This document shows positions 1-6,382 of a DNA stretch of 6,382 bases, one piece after another. The DNA is from Flavobacteriaceae bacterium (GTDB taxonomy: Bacteria; Bacteroidota; Bacteroidia; Flavobacteriales; Flavobacteriaceae). The stretch lies in contig JAAZUX010000048.1 of NCBI GenBank assembly GCA_018623955.1, positions 1 through 6,382 on the forward strand, written 5' to 3'. The notes below the pieces were generated by a model. The model ran no database searches and was not told the DNA's origin. It was given only the letters and a program-made list of their open reading frames with translations. How positions within the stretch are numbered: the first letter of the stretch is position 1; every line of letters begins with the position of its first letter. The position numbers and the translations under genes are program-made.

Positions 1-2214
1 ATCAAAACCCGAAATATTTATCGATCCGGACGGGTCTGCATTCGTCAGCTGTAGCTTTGAAAACTGAGCTGAAAGGGCTGAGGGAAGTTCGCTAAAACTC
101 AGGCTCACACTTTGATCAGTGTCCGAAAAAGTCTCAAAATCAAAGGCGAAAGTCACATCGTTTTGACAGGCCTCCTGATCATAACGATCGAAGGTCAATA
201 CAAAAGGAGCCGGTGAGATTTCAATATCGTGGGAGTTGACTGCAAAATAAATGGAATTGTCGGGTACAATTTTGATCCTTACCCGGTCAGAACTGATCCC
301 CCCTGGGACTGTGATCACCTCTTCCCCATCGTTGGGTGTGGAGGAGAGCAAGCGAGTTCCGAAGGTCGCTCCCCCGTCTGTGGATAAAAAAACAGATACA
401 AACTTTGTTTCGATAGGAGCCAGATCAGTTTGCGCAACTTCCCAGGTCAAAGTTTGTTTAGTTCCTGCTTCCCAAAGGATTCCCTCTTGATTTTGAGAAC
501 TCATTTTAAAGGGACCTGCATCAGAGATGATTTTAAGGGCTTTGATATCAAAAGCCATTCTCCCTGAACCATCGACAGATGCCGGATAACGATCTCTTAC
601 CGTCACTGCCCAAGTCATTGCTCTGTCCACCAAAGACACCGTTTCCCATTGCCCCCCTGTCTGTGGATTGTCCATTGTCAAATTTCCCTCCAAAACTGCA
701 CCCATTTCGGGAACACTTCTGATGGGACTGATGGAAGGCGGTATGGATCTAACCTGTGCTCCCAAATGATTGTAAGGTCCGAAATTGGAAGCATCCACCT
801 GACCCGTATCCAATTGTTCCCAACAATAATACAACACATCCCCATCGGGATCCGTACCCGAGGCTTTTAGCTCATAGGCCGTTCCCACGGGTAGAATATA
901 GTCCCGATCGGCAGAGACAGTGGGAATTTGATTTTCATTGGCGACCGATGTATAACAGGTTTTTTTATCGGTATATTCGTTGATGCTCTGAATACTGTGA
1001 TAATGAAAATAGGGATCACTGTGCCGCTGAACATTATCCAAACCTACGATCCCGGCATACCCCATGATGGTTGAACCGCTTCCGGGTTCTGAGCTGAACC
1101 CTTCAAACTCGTTATTGTGTGAAAAAGTATGAAAGGCCCCAAATTGATGCCCCATTTCGTGGGTCACATAATCGATGTCAAAATGATCGTTCAGATAAGG
1201 GTCATTGGCAGTACCCTGGAAAGGGTGTGCACTAAAAGCTCCCCCTTTAATCCCATCTCGACAAACACTTCCCACACTACCGGCATTCCCGTTTCCTCCA
1301 TCTCTGGCATATGCAAACAGGTGGCCTATATCATAATTCTCTGCTCCTAATATTTCATCCAAGGTCTCTTGAGCCTGAGTGTTTAAATTACTCGTGTAGG
1401 GGTCAGTATCGACGTTGGGGAAGATCAAATCAAGTCCTGACACCAATTCCAAATGTATTCCCAATTCCGTTTCAAAGACTTCGTTAACCCTGTTGATGGT
1501 ACTAACCACAGCGGCATAGGCATCCTCCTTGTTCGTTCCATTGGAAGGATCGTCGTCTCCCCAAAAAGAAGTATAGCCCCCCGTAGTCGAAACCGCCAGT
1601 CTAAAGGTTTTTATAATTCCCGTATTTGCTTTTCTAAAATTTTTATGATCGGTACTCGGCAAGTTTAAATCTTTCCAATTGTCCTTCAGAGAGGTGGTAC
1701 AATTAAAGTCTTTGTGAGCACTTTGCATCGATCGTGTGTAAGAAAGATAGCGGTTTTGTTGACCTCTTAAAGGCTGTAAAAATCTACTTGCTCCATTGGG
1801 ATAACGAATCCAGGCATTGATTCCCATGGGCGTGTAAGAAAGTCTGATGTGAATATCGGGGCGTTCCCGGCTTCTTCCAACATAGGTTTTGATCTCTGGG
1901 AATGCTGCTTGTAGTTTGGGCGATAATACCGCAGCTTTTTTGAGTTCAAACACTTCCTCTTTCCCCCATTCATTGGGTAAAACCATTTCCACCTGATCTT
2001 TTCCTACCAAAAAATTGATCCCTTTGGAATTGGTCAATGTATTTTGAAATGCGGCTGCATCCAAATCCATTACAAACCGTCCTTTATCATCCGAAATGGG
2101 TAAATGTCCCATGGGATCATCAGAAGTTAATGACCAAAATTGCTGAGCATTGACACCCGACAAACCCATACAAGATATAGTTAATAAAAAAAGACAAAAA
2201 CGGTATATTGCCAA
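1..2214 (-). CDS. Secreted reprolysin-like zinc metalloprotease (metzincin), C-terminus cut by window edge
   Basis: An open frame of 738 codons with no stop runs off the left edge. I checked every codon. The TTG at 2214-2212 gives the signal peptide MAIYRFCLFLLTISCMGLSG, followed by VNA|QQ, a good signal peptidase I site near residue 24. The first in-frame ATG (2169) would leave only about nine residues before that site. Residues 25-200 look like the family propeptide, with FPEIKTYVGR from 105. The catalytic domain starts near FRLAVSTTG (204). It carries HEMGHQFGAFH (352-362), a full HExxHxxGxxH zinc site with Glu353 as catalytic base, and the Met-turn STIMGYAG with Met384. A PKD-like stretch follows with DPDGD at 455-459, then a beta-sandwich region (about 565-670, LTWEV 589-593) and the start of another domain. 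Family knowledge suggests export by Sec and often anchoring or release through the type IX system, but the C-terminal sorting domain is outside the window. The substrate is unknown. The family call is firm; the start codon is less so. Confidence 0.92.
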   Translation of the reverse strand, partial: MAIYRFCLFLLTISCMGLSGVNAQQFWSLTSDDPMGHLPISDDKGRFVMDLDAAAFQNTLTNSKGINFLVGKDQVEMVLPNEWGKEEVFELKKAAVLSPKLQAAFPEIKTYVGRSRERPDIHIRLSYTPMGINAWIRYPNGASRFLQPLRGQQNRYLSYTRSMQSAHKDFNCTTSLKDNWKDLNLPSTDHKNFRKANTGIIKTFRLAVSTTGGYTSFWGDDDPSNGTNKEDAYAAVVSTINRVNEVFETELGIHLELVSGLDLIFPNVDTDPYTSNLNTQAQETLDEILGAENYDIGHLFAYARDGGNGNAGSVGSVCRDGIKGGAFSAHPFQGTANDPYLNDHFDIDYVTHEMGHQFGAFHTFSHNNEFEGFSSEPGSGSTIMGYAGIVGLDNVQRHSDPYFHYHSIQSINEYTDKKTCYTSVANENQIPTVSADRDYILPVGTAYELKASGTDPDGDVLYYCWEQLDTGQVDASNFGPYNHLGAQVRSIPPSISPIRSVPEMGAVLEGNLTMDNPQTGGQWETVSLVDRAMTWAVTVRDRYPASVDGSGRMAFDIKALKIISDAGPFKMSSQNQEGILWEAGTKQTLTWEVAQTDLAPIETKFVSVFLSTDGGATFGTRLLSSTPNDGEEVITVPGGISSDRVRIKIVPDNSIYFAVNSHDIEISPAPFVLTFDRYDQEACQNDVTFAFDFETFSDTDQSVSLSFSELPSALSAQFSKLQLTNADPSGSINISGFD

Positions 2215-2257
2215 AATCGGGTTTTTAGTTTTATAATTTAAAAAAACAATATTAAAC

Positions 2258-2287
2258 CAAAAGCATTTTAGGTGTACTTTTGACAAA
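2258..2287 (-). promoter_or_regulatory. Candidate promoter for the metalloprotease gene
   Basis: Read on the minus strand, TTTG (2287-2284) is followed after 18 bases by TGCTTTTG (2265-2258). This has the layout of a Bacteroidota sigma-A promoter (TTTG, about 17-23 bases, TAnnTTTG) with one mismatch in the -7 box. It would place the transcript start near 2252, about 38 bases before the TTG start codon. The spacer is A/T-rich, so chance matches are likely. Two other one-mismatch boxes lie nearby (AAATTTTG and GATATTTG), so the assignment is tentative. Confidence 0.3.
2275..2282 (+). promoter_or_regulatory. Sigma-A type -7 box (TACTTTTG) upstream of ribF
   Basis: TACTTTTG matches the Bacteroidota -7 consensus TAnnTTTG exactly and ends 20 bases before the ribF ATG. 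The expected transcript start would be near 2288, giving a leader of about 15 bases. No TTG is present 17-23 bases upstream, so only the -7 half of the promoter is supported. The leader is too short for an FMN riboswitch. Confidence 0.6.
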
Positions 2288-2295
2288 TATCAAAA
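2278..2295. repeat. Short perfect inverted repeat (TTTTGA-6 nt-TCAAAA) over the ribF -7 box
   Basis: TTTTGA at 2278-2283 is mirrored by TCAAAA at 2290-2295 around the spacer CAAATA. It overlaps the end of the ribF -7 box and the predicted transcript start, a position where an operator could act. The arms are only six A/T-rich bases, so this may be chance. No downstream U-run terminator pattern is convincing. Confidence 0.25.
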
Positions 2296-2302
2296 TTTTT
2301 AG

Positions 2303-3235
2303 ATGGAGGTCATCCATAGTATTAGCAATTACCAACCCAAAAGACCCTCAATATTGACCATTGGAACCTTTGACGGGGTTCATATTGGGCATCAAAAAAT
2401 CATTCGCGACCTGGTATCAAAAGCGAAAGAAGAAGATTTATGTGCTCTGGTATTGACCTTTTTTCCTCATCCCAGAATGGTTTTGCAAAAAGATACCCAG
2501 CTCAAAATGATTGATACCTTGGAGGAAAAGAGACAACTTTTGGAATCATTGGGAGTCGAAATACTCATAGTCCAACCCTTTACGCTAGAGTTTTCAAGGC
2601 TGACGGCCATAGAATACACCAGAGACATTTTGGTCAATGGCCTTAACATTTCCAAACTCATCATAGGATACGATCACCGATTTGGAAGAAACCGAGAGGC
2701 CACCGTTGAGGATCTAAAACACTTTGGCTTAGATTACGATTTTTCGGTAGAAGAAATTCCGGCCCAAGACATAGCGTCCATAGCCGTAAGCTCCACCAAA
2801 GTGAGAAATGCCATCTCGGCGGGAGAAATTAAAAAAGCCAACCAATATTTGGGAAGACCCTTTTCGCTCTGTGGATCCATTGTCAAAGGAGACAAAATCG
2901 GTAGAAAAATAGGTTATCCAACCGCCAATTTAGACATTAAAGAAACATACAAACTCAGACCACAAAATGGCGTCTACCTCGTTCAAAGTCATTTGAATAA
3001 CCAAAAATATTTTGGAATGATGAATGTTGGAAAACGCCCCACGGTCTCTGGAAAACAAATACAAACTGAAATTTATTTTTTCGATTTTGACGGTGACCTT
3101 TATGGAAATAAATTAAAAATTGAACTGCTGGAAAAAATAAGAGACGAACAAAAATATGATTCGCTGGAGTCATTGGGAAATCAACTCAGTATCGACCAAA
3201 AAAGCTGTCAAAAATTAATTCCAAAATACCTTTAA
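2303..3235 (+). CDS. ribF: Bifunctional riboflavin kinase / FAD synthetase
   Basis: This cytoplasmic enzyme phosphorylates riboflavin to FMN and then adenylylates FMN to FAD. At 310 residues it has the normal length for bacterial RibF. The N-terminal nucleotidyltransferase (FAD synthetase) domain shows GTFDGVHIGH (21-30), the HIGH-like ATP site, IIGYDHRFGRNR (120-131) and SSTKVR (163-168). The C-terminal flavokinase domain (about 185-305) shows GRKIGYPTANL (200-210), including the PTAN motif that binds ATP/Mg2+, then NGVY (222-225), NVGKRPT (241-247), Glu256 as likely catalytic base, and DGDLYG (263-268). Both halves are intact, so both activities are expected. The ATG follows an A/T-rich leader with no Shine-Dalgarno sequence, as is usual in Bacteroidota. 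The gene is divergent from the protease and 52 bases upstream of serS. No FMN riboswitch is seen. Confidence 0.97.
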   Translation: MEVIHSISNYQPKRPSILTIGTFDGVHIGHQKIIRDLVSKAKEEDLCALVLTFFPHPRMVLQKDTQLKMIDTLEEKRQLLESLGVEILIVQPFTLEFSRLTAIEYTRDILVNGLNISKLIIGYDHRFGRNREATVEDLKHFGLDYDFSVEEIPAQDIASIAVSSTKVRNAISAGEIKKANQYLGRPFSLCGSIVKGDKIGRKIGYPTANLDIKETYKLRPQNGVYLVQSHLNNQKYFGMMNVGKRPTVSGKQIQTEIYFFDFDGDLYGNKLKIELLEKIRDEQKYDSLESLGNQLSIDQKSCQKLIPKYL

Positions 3236-3237
3236 AT

Positions 3238-3269
3238 TTGAATTAATCCATTGGTTTCCTCTACCTTTA
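3238..3269 (+). promoter_or_regulatory. Candidate promoter for serS
   Basis: In the 52-bp gap between ribF and serS, TTG (3238-3240) and TACCTTTA (3262-3269) are separated by 21 bases. This is the right spacing for a Bacteroidota promoter, but the last base of the -7 box is A instead of G. The transcript start would fall about 14 bases before the serS ATG. serS could equally be read through from ribF, since no terminator hairpin is visible in the gap. Confidence 0.3.
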
Positions 3270-3287
3270 CACCGAAAAAACAATCAC

Positions 3288-4559
3288 ATGTTACCGCTTT
3301 CATACCTGAGAGAACATACCGAAAAAATCAAAGAGGGATTGGTCAAAAGAAATTTCCCGCAGCCAGAGCTGGTCGACCAACTGCTTGAAACAGATCAGAA
3401 AAGGAGATCACTTCAAAGCCAATTGGATGAAACCCTTTCCAAAAGCAATCGACTGGCCAAAGAAATTGGAACCCTTTTTAAATCAGGACAAGCAGAAAAA
3501 GCCAATGCATTAAAATCGCAAACAGCCGATTTAAAAACCACTGGAAAAGTCCTACAAGAGCAACTCCAAAAGGTTGAAGTGGACCTTTTGTCCATCCGTA
3601 CTCAAATTCCCAATGTACCTGACGAAAGTGTTCCCTCGGGGAACTCGGAGAACGACAATGAAGAGGTATTTAGCGCAGGCAGCATTCCCGATTTAAAGGA
3701 GCATGCACTTCCACACTGGGAATTGGCCGCACAATACGATTTGATTGATTTTGACTTGGGCAGTAAAATTACCGGAGCCGGATTCCCGGTTTATAAAGGT
3801 AAAGGTGCCAAACTCCAAAGAGCTCTTATTCAATACTTTTTGGACAAAAATACCACTGCCGGTTATACCGAATTTCAAGTACCCCACTTGGTGAACGAAG
3901 ATTCAGGATTCGGAACCGGGCAGTTGCCCGACAAAGAGGGGCAGATGTACCATGTTCCCGAAGACGGACTCTACCTCATCCCGACAGCCGAGGTCCCTTT
4001 GACCAATCTTTTTAGAAACCAACTATTAGAGGCCAAAGACCTGCCCATCTGTATGACCGGATATACTCCCTGTTTCAGGCGAGAAGCCGGAAGTTATGGT
4101 GCCAATGTCAGGGGACTCAACCGACTTCATCAGTTTGATAAGGTGGAAATTGTAAGGCTTGAAGAACCACAAAATTCCAGAGCAGCATTGGATCAAATGG
4201 TAGACCACGTCAAAAGTATTTTGGAAGAATTGGAACTCCCCTACCGCATATTAAAACTCTGCGGGGGCGATCTCGGTTTTACCGCCGCACTGACCTTCGA
4301 TTTTGAAGTCTACTCTACCGCCCAAAAAAGATGGTTGGAAATCAGCTCTGTTTCAACCTTCAACAGCTTTCAGTCCGAACGATTGCAACTGCGATACAAA
4401 GACAAGAATGGAAAAAAACAAGCTGTTCATACCCTCAACGGCAGTTCACTGGCCCTCCCCAGAGTGGTAGCAGGCTTGCTCGAAAATCATCAAACCCCCC
4501 ATGGGATCAAAATACCAAAAGCATTGGTTCCATATACCGGTTTTGAAATAATCAACTGA
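3288..4559 (+). CDS. serS: Seryl-tRNA synthetase (class II)
   Basis: The enzyme charges tRNA-Ser (and tRNA-Sec where present) with serine in the cytoplasm, using ATP. At 423 residues it has the standard bacterial length. Residues about 25-110 form the long antiparallel coiled-coil arm that grips the tRNA variable arm; this stretch is rich in Lys, Glu, Gln and Leu. The catalytic core follows: motif 1 region GAGFPVYKGKGAKLQRAL (163-180), NEDSGFGTGQLPDKEGQMYH (203-222), the serine-binding TAEVPLTN (233-240), motif 2 starting FRREAGSYG (263-271) and running through RGLNRLHQFDKVE (275-287), CGGDLGFTAALTFDFE (325-340), and motif 3 NGSSLALPR (384-392) near the C-terminus. All class II signatures are present, so the enzyme should be active. 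The ATG has no Shine-Dalgarno sequence. It ends three bases before the DUF4286 gene, so the two are almost certainly co-transcribed. Confidence 0.98.
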   Translation: MLPLSYLREHTEKIKEGLVKRNFPQPELVDQLLETDQKRRSLQSQLDETLSKSNRLAKEIGTLFKSGQAEKANALKSQTADLKTTGKVLQEQLQKVEVDLLSIRTQIPNVPDESVPSGNSENDNEEVFSAGSIPDLKEHALPHWELAAQYDLIDFDLGSKITGAGFPVYKGKGAKLQRALIQYFLDKNTTAGYTEFQVPHLVNEDSGFGTGQLPDKEGQMYHVPEDGLYLIPTAEVPLTNLFRNQLLEAKDLPICMTGYTPCFRREAGSYGANVRGLNRLHQFDKVEIVRLEEPQNSRAALDQMVDHVKSILEELELPYRILKLCGGDLGFTAALTFDFEVYSTAQKRWLEISSVSTFNSFQSERLQLRYKDKNGKKQAVHTLNGSSLALPRVVAGLLENHQTPHGIKIPKALVPYTGFEIIN

Positions 4560-4562
4560 TCG

Positions 4563-4874
4563 ATGATAGTCTATAATGTCACATGCAATGTGGCACCGGA
4601 GGTCGAAAAGCAATGGCAGGAATGGATCGATCTTCAACTCAATGACATTTCAAAATCCAAAAAAATAAGCACGACCTCAATTCTAAAGCTCAATACCAAT
4701 ACCCCAACAGAAGGGATAGTCTATGCCCTGCAGTATCAAATCACAGACCACAATACACTTGAGAACTTTTTAAAAAACGAAGACCAAACTCTAAAAGATC
4801 GAATCAAGAGAGATTTTGGTGAAGCGGTGCTCCATTTCAGCAGTCAACTCGAAATCATAAAAGAATACCCATGA
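4563..4874 (+). CDS. DUF4286 family protein, function unknown
   Basis: This is a 103-residue protein without signal peptide or membrane segment. The opening [10 protein letters not shown], an amphipathic segment with Trp18 and Trp21, the central strand YALQYQI (54-60) and the FGEAVLHF stretch (85-92) match my recollection of DUF4286, a small family common in Bacteroidota and often beside rsmA. The strand-helix pattern would suit a small alpha/beta fold related to ferredoxin-like or dimeric barrels; this is inference from pattern only. The gene starts three bases after serS stops, and its TGA overlaps the rsmA ATG (ATGA at 4871-4874), which suggests translational coupling. Context hints at a translation or ribosome-linked role, but no catalytic residues can be named. 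Confidence 0.85.
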   Translation: MIVYNVTCNVAPEVEKQWQEWIDLQLNDISKSKKISTTSILKLNTNTPTEGIVYALQYQITDHNTLENFLKNEDQTLKDRIKRDFGEAVLHFSSQLEIIKEYP

Positions 4875-5650
4875 AAGCCGTTTCTCCTAAAAAAAAATTA
4901 GGACAACATTTTTTGAATGATCTAAACATCGCTCAAAAAATTGCGGATTTACTTCAACATCAAAACTGTGACAACATCCTCGAAATAGGCCCCGGTATGG
5001 GTGTACTCACCCAATTCTTGATCCCAAAAATCAAAAATCTTAAATTGGTTGAAATTGATACAGAATCCGTAACCTACCTCAACCGGAAATATCCTGAGTT
5101 ACAAAAAAATACCCTCAACGAGGATTTTCTTAAAATGGACCTCTCCAAAACCTTTGATGGCCAAACCTTTGGCATTATTGGAAACTTCCCTTACAACATT
5201 TCGAGCCAAATCGTATTCAAAGCCCTGGAGTACCGTCAACACCTTCCTTTTTTTTGCGGCATGTTCCAAAAAGAAGTCGCCCAAAGGATCTGCGAAAAAC
5301 CCGGAACCAAAGCCTATGGCATACTCTCTGTTTTGTGTCAAACCTATTACCACGCCCAATACCATTTCAATGTTTCCCCCACTGTGTTTTCTCCCCCACC
5401 AAAAGTAGATTCGGGGGTTCTCTCACTCCAAAGAAAGGAAGATATGATCATCGATTTCGATGAAAAACTACTCTTTAAAATCGTTAAAACCGGATTTCAA
5501 CAACGGCGAAAGACACTGAGAAACAGCCTTAAAAGCCTGAACATTCCCAAACTTATATTAGAAGATAGTATCTTTGACCTGCGGCCCGAAAAATTGTCTG
5601 CGACCCAATTCATAGAATTGACCAAAAAAGTGGGAAATGCCAAAATTTGA
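4871..5650 (+). CDS. rsmA: 16S rRNA (adenine1518-N6/adenine1519-N6)-dimethyltransferase
   Basis: RsmA (KsgA) uses S-adenosylmethionine to dimethylate two adjacent adenines in helix 45 of 16S rRNA, a late step in 30S subunit maturation. Its loss gives kasugamycin resistance. At 259 residues it is typical for Bacteroidota. Visible motifs are [11 protein letters not shown] (7-17), the SAM-binding loop EIGPGMG (38-44), acidic EID (61-63), motif [10 protein letters not shown] (105-112, the N-x-PY motif placing the target adenine), [14 protein letters not shown] (173-186), and the C-terminal [12 protein letters not shown] (209-220) and [11 protein letters not shown] (237-247). All key residues are present. 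Its ATG overlaps the DUF4286 stop codon by four bases, and its 3' end overlaps mgtE by 14 bases, so it sits inside a tightly coupled operon. Confidence 0.98.
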   Translation: MKAVSPKKKLGQHFLNDLNIAQKIADLLQHQNCDNILEIGPGMGVLTQFLIPKIKNLKLVEIDTESVTYLNRKYPELQKNTLNEDFLKMDLSKTFDGQTFGIIGNFPYNISSQIVFKALEYRQHLPFFCGMFQKEVAQRICEKPGTKAYGILSVLCQTYYHAQYHFNVSPTVFSPPPKVDSGVLSLQRKEDMIIDFDEKLLFKIVKTGFQQRRKTLRNSLKSLNIPKLILEDSIFDLRPEKLSATQFIELTKKVGNAKI

Positions 5651-6382
5651 AATTGACAAAAACGGGATAAAGTTCATCGAGGAGTTGATCGATAATGGCG
5701 CAGACAAAAAACTGCAAAAAACCCTTAAAGACCTCCACTATGCTGATATTGCTGAGATCATTAACGAACTCTCCACCGATCAGGCAACCTATCTGGTCAA
5801 ATTACTAGACAGTGATAAAACAGCCGATGCCTTGGCAGAAGTCGATGAAGACATCAGAGAAGGCATATTGGAAAACCTCTCCGCTAAGGAAATTGCCGAA
5901 GAGATCGAAGAACTCGATACAGACGACGCCGCCGACCTGATCGGCGAATTGCCCGAAGAACGCCAAGAACGGGTCATGTCACAGATCAGTGACACAGGCC
6001 ATGTAGAGGACATACGCGAACTGCTCACCTATGACGAAGACACGGCCGGAGGCTTGATGGCCAAAGAATTGGTAAAAGTAGAAGAAGGGCTCAGCGTGCT
6101 CAAATGCCTCAATGCCATGCGCGCCCAAGCAGAGGAAGTGACACGAGTACACTCCATTTATGTAGTTGATGAAAAAAACGTTCTCAAAGGGCGGCTTTCC
6201 CTTAAAGACCTCATCACCGCCAACTCAAGAGCCATCGTCAAAGACATATACATCCCCAAGGTCGATTTTGTAACCGTAGATCAACCCGGTGAAGAAGTGG
6301 CCGACATCATGTCCAAATACGACTTGGAAGCCATCCCAGTGGTCAACAACAAAAAACAACTCATGGGGCGGATCACCATCGA
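5637..6382 (+). CDS. mgtE: Magnesium transporter MgtE, N-terminal part (cut by window edge)
   Basis: MgtE is a homodimeric Mg2+ channel of the inner membrane whose cytosolic part senses Mg2+ and closes the pore when Mg2+ is plentiful. The window holds 248 complete codons plus two bases. Residues about 1-130 form the acidic helical N domain (runs such as [20 protein letters not shown], 86-105), then [17 protein letters not shown] (132-148), the usual entry to the CBS pair. CBS1 contains [20 protein letters not shown] (172-191). CBS2 contains [20 protein letters not shown] (217-236) and is cut in GRITI(D). The five-helix pore domain lies beyond the edge. The ATG sits 14 bases inside the rsmA 3' end in another frame. 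It is preferred because the next Met is residue 114, inside the domain. Many Asp and Glu residues fit Mg2+ binding at the domain interfaces. No M-box riboswitch is possible directly upstream, since rsmA coding sequence fills that space. Confidence 0.96.
   Translation, partial: MPKFEIDKNGIKFIEELIDNGADKKLQKTLKDLHYADIAEIINELSTDQATYLVKLLDSDKTADALAEVDEDIREGILENLSAKEIAEEIEELDTDDAADLIGELPEERQERVMSQISDTGHVEDIRELLTYDEDTAGGLMAKELVKVEEGLSVLKCLNAMRAQAEEVTRVHSIYVVDEKNVLKGRLSLKDLITANSRAIVKDIYIPKVDFVTVDQPGEEVADIMSKYDLEAIPVVNNKKQLMGRITI

Noticed and set aside
251..1668. Several plus-strand open frames of 71-79 codons
   Set aside because: All lie opposite the 738-codon metalloprotease frame, which has clear family motifs and no stop. 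The short frames resemble no protein I know.
1767..1973. Minus-strand 68-codon open frame
   Set aside because: It is a different frame inside the protease propeptide region; the protease frame is continuous across it.
2167..2214. Lipoprotein signal (lipobox at TISC) in the protease
   Set aside because: The position three before the cysteine is Thr rather than Leu/Val/Ile, and a better signal peptidase I site (VNA|QQ) follows.
2215..2302. FMN riboswitch ahead of ribF
   Set aside because: The spacer is 88 bp in total with a predicted leader of about 15 bases, and none of the conserved FMN aptamer G-rich segments are visible.
3236..3287. Rho-independent terminator between ribF and serS
   Set aside because: No GC-rich hairpin followed by a T-run is present; only short A/T-rich sequence and a weak promoter-like pair.
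5154..5463. Plus-strand frames of 69 and 84 codons inside rsmA
   Set aside because: They overlap the SAM methyltransferase motifs of rsmA in other frames and have no independent support.
5789..6028. Serine-rich minus-strand open frame of 79 codons
   Set aside because: It is the antisense of the Asp/Glu-rich MgtE N domain, whose GAA/GAC codons read backwards as Ser/Phe/Val codons. It shows no start context or family.
1..6382. Undescribed multi-gene system, mobile element, CRISPR array or RNA gene
   Set aside because: Every stretch above 100 bp is filled by recognisable coding sequence of known families. No direct repeats, integrase, transposase, tRNA or rRNA sequence was seen.

Overview
The window looks like a chromosomal segment from a member of the Bacteroidota, most likely a flavobacterium-like organism. 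Four things support this: a secreted reprolysin-like metalloprotease of the type common in that phylum; a DUF4286 protein next to rsmA; a TAnnTTTG-type promoter box (the Bacteroidota sigma-A -7 element) with no clear Shine-Dalgarno sequences; and moderately low GC with A/T-rich spacers. Species cannot be assigned from this sequence.

Layout. Positions 1-2214 on the minus strand are one uninterrupted 738-codon reading frame that runs off the left edge. It encodes a secreted zinc metalloprotease with signal peptide, propeptide, metzincin catalytic domain (HExxHxxGxxH plus Met-turn) and beta-sandwich domains behind it. Its best start is a TTG codon, because the first in-frame ATG would cut away most of the signal peptide. 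An 88-bp divergent spacer (2215-2302) holds a good -7 box for the rightward genes and a weaker candidate promoter for the protease.

From 2303 to the right edge, five genes lie head to tail on the plus strand: ribF (FMN/FAD synthesis), serS (seryl-tRNA synthetase), a DUF4286 gene of unknown function, rsmA/ksgA (16S rRNA dimethyltransferase) and mgtE (Mg2+ channel/transporter, cut by the right edge). There are 52 bp between ribF and serS, 3 bp between serS and DUF4286, a 4-bp ATGA overlap between DUF4286 and rsmA, and a 14-bp overlap between rsmA and mgtE. serS to mgtE is therefore very probably one transcription unit, possibly with ribF.

The plus-strand genes are housekeeping: flavin cofactors, tRNA charging, ribosome maturation and magnesium supply, all of which bear on translation capacity. 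The protease is a separate, exported activity. I found no RNA gene, CRISPR array, insertion sequence, phage element or defence system. The points worth a second look are the non-ATG start of the protease, its possible cysteine switch, the overlapping divergent promoters, and the unknown DUF4286 gene tightly coupled to rsmA.
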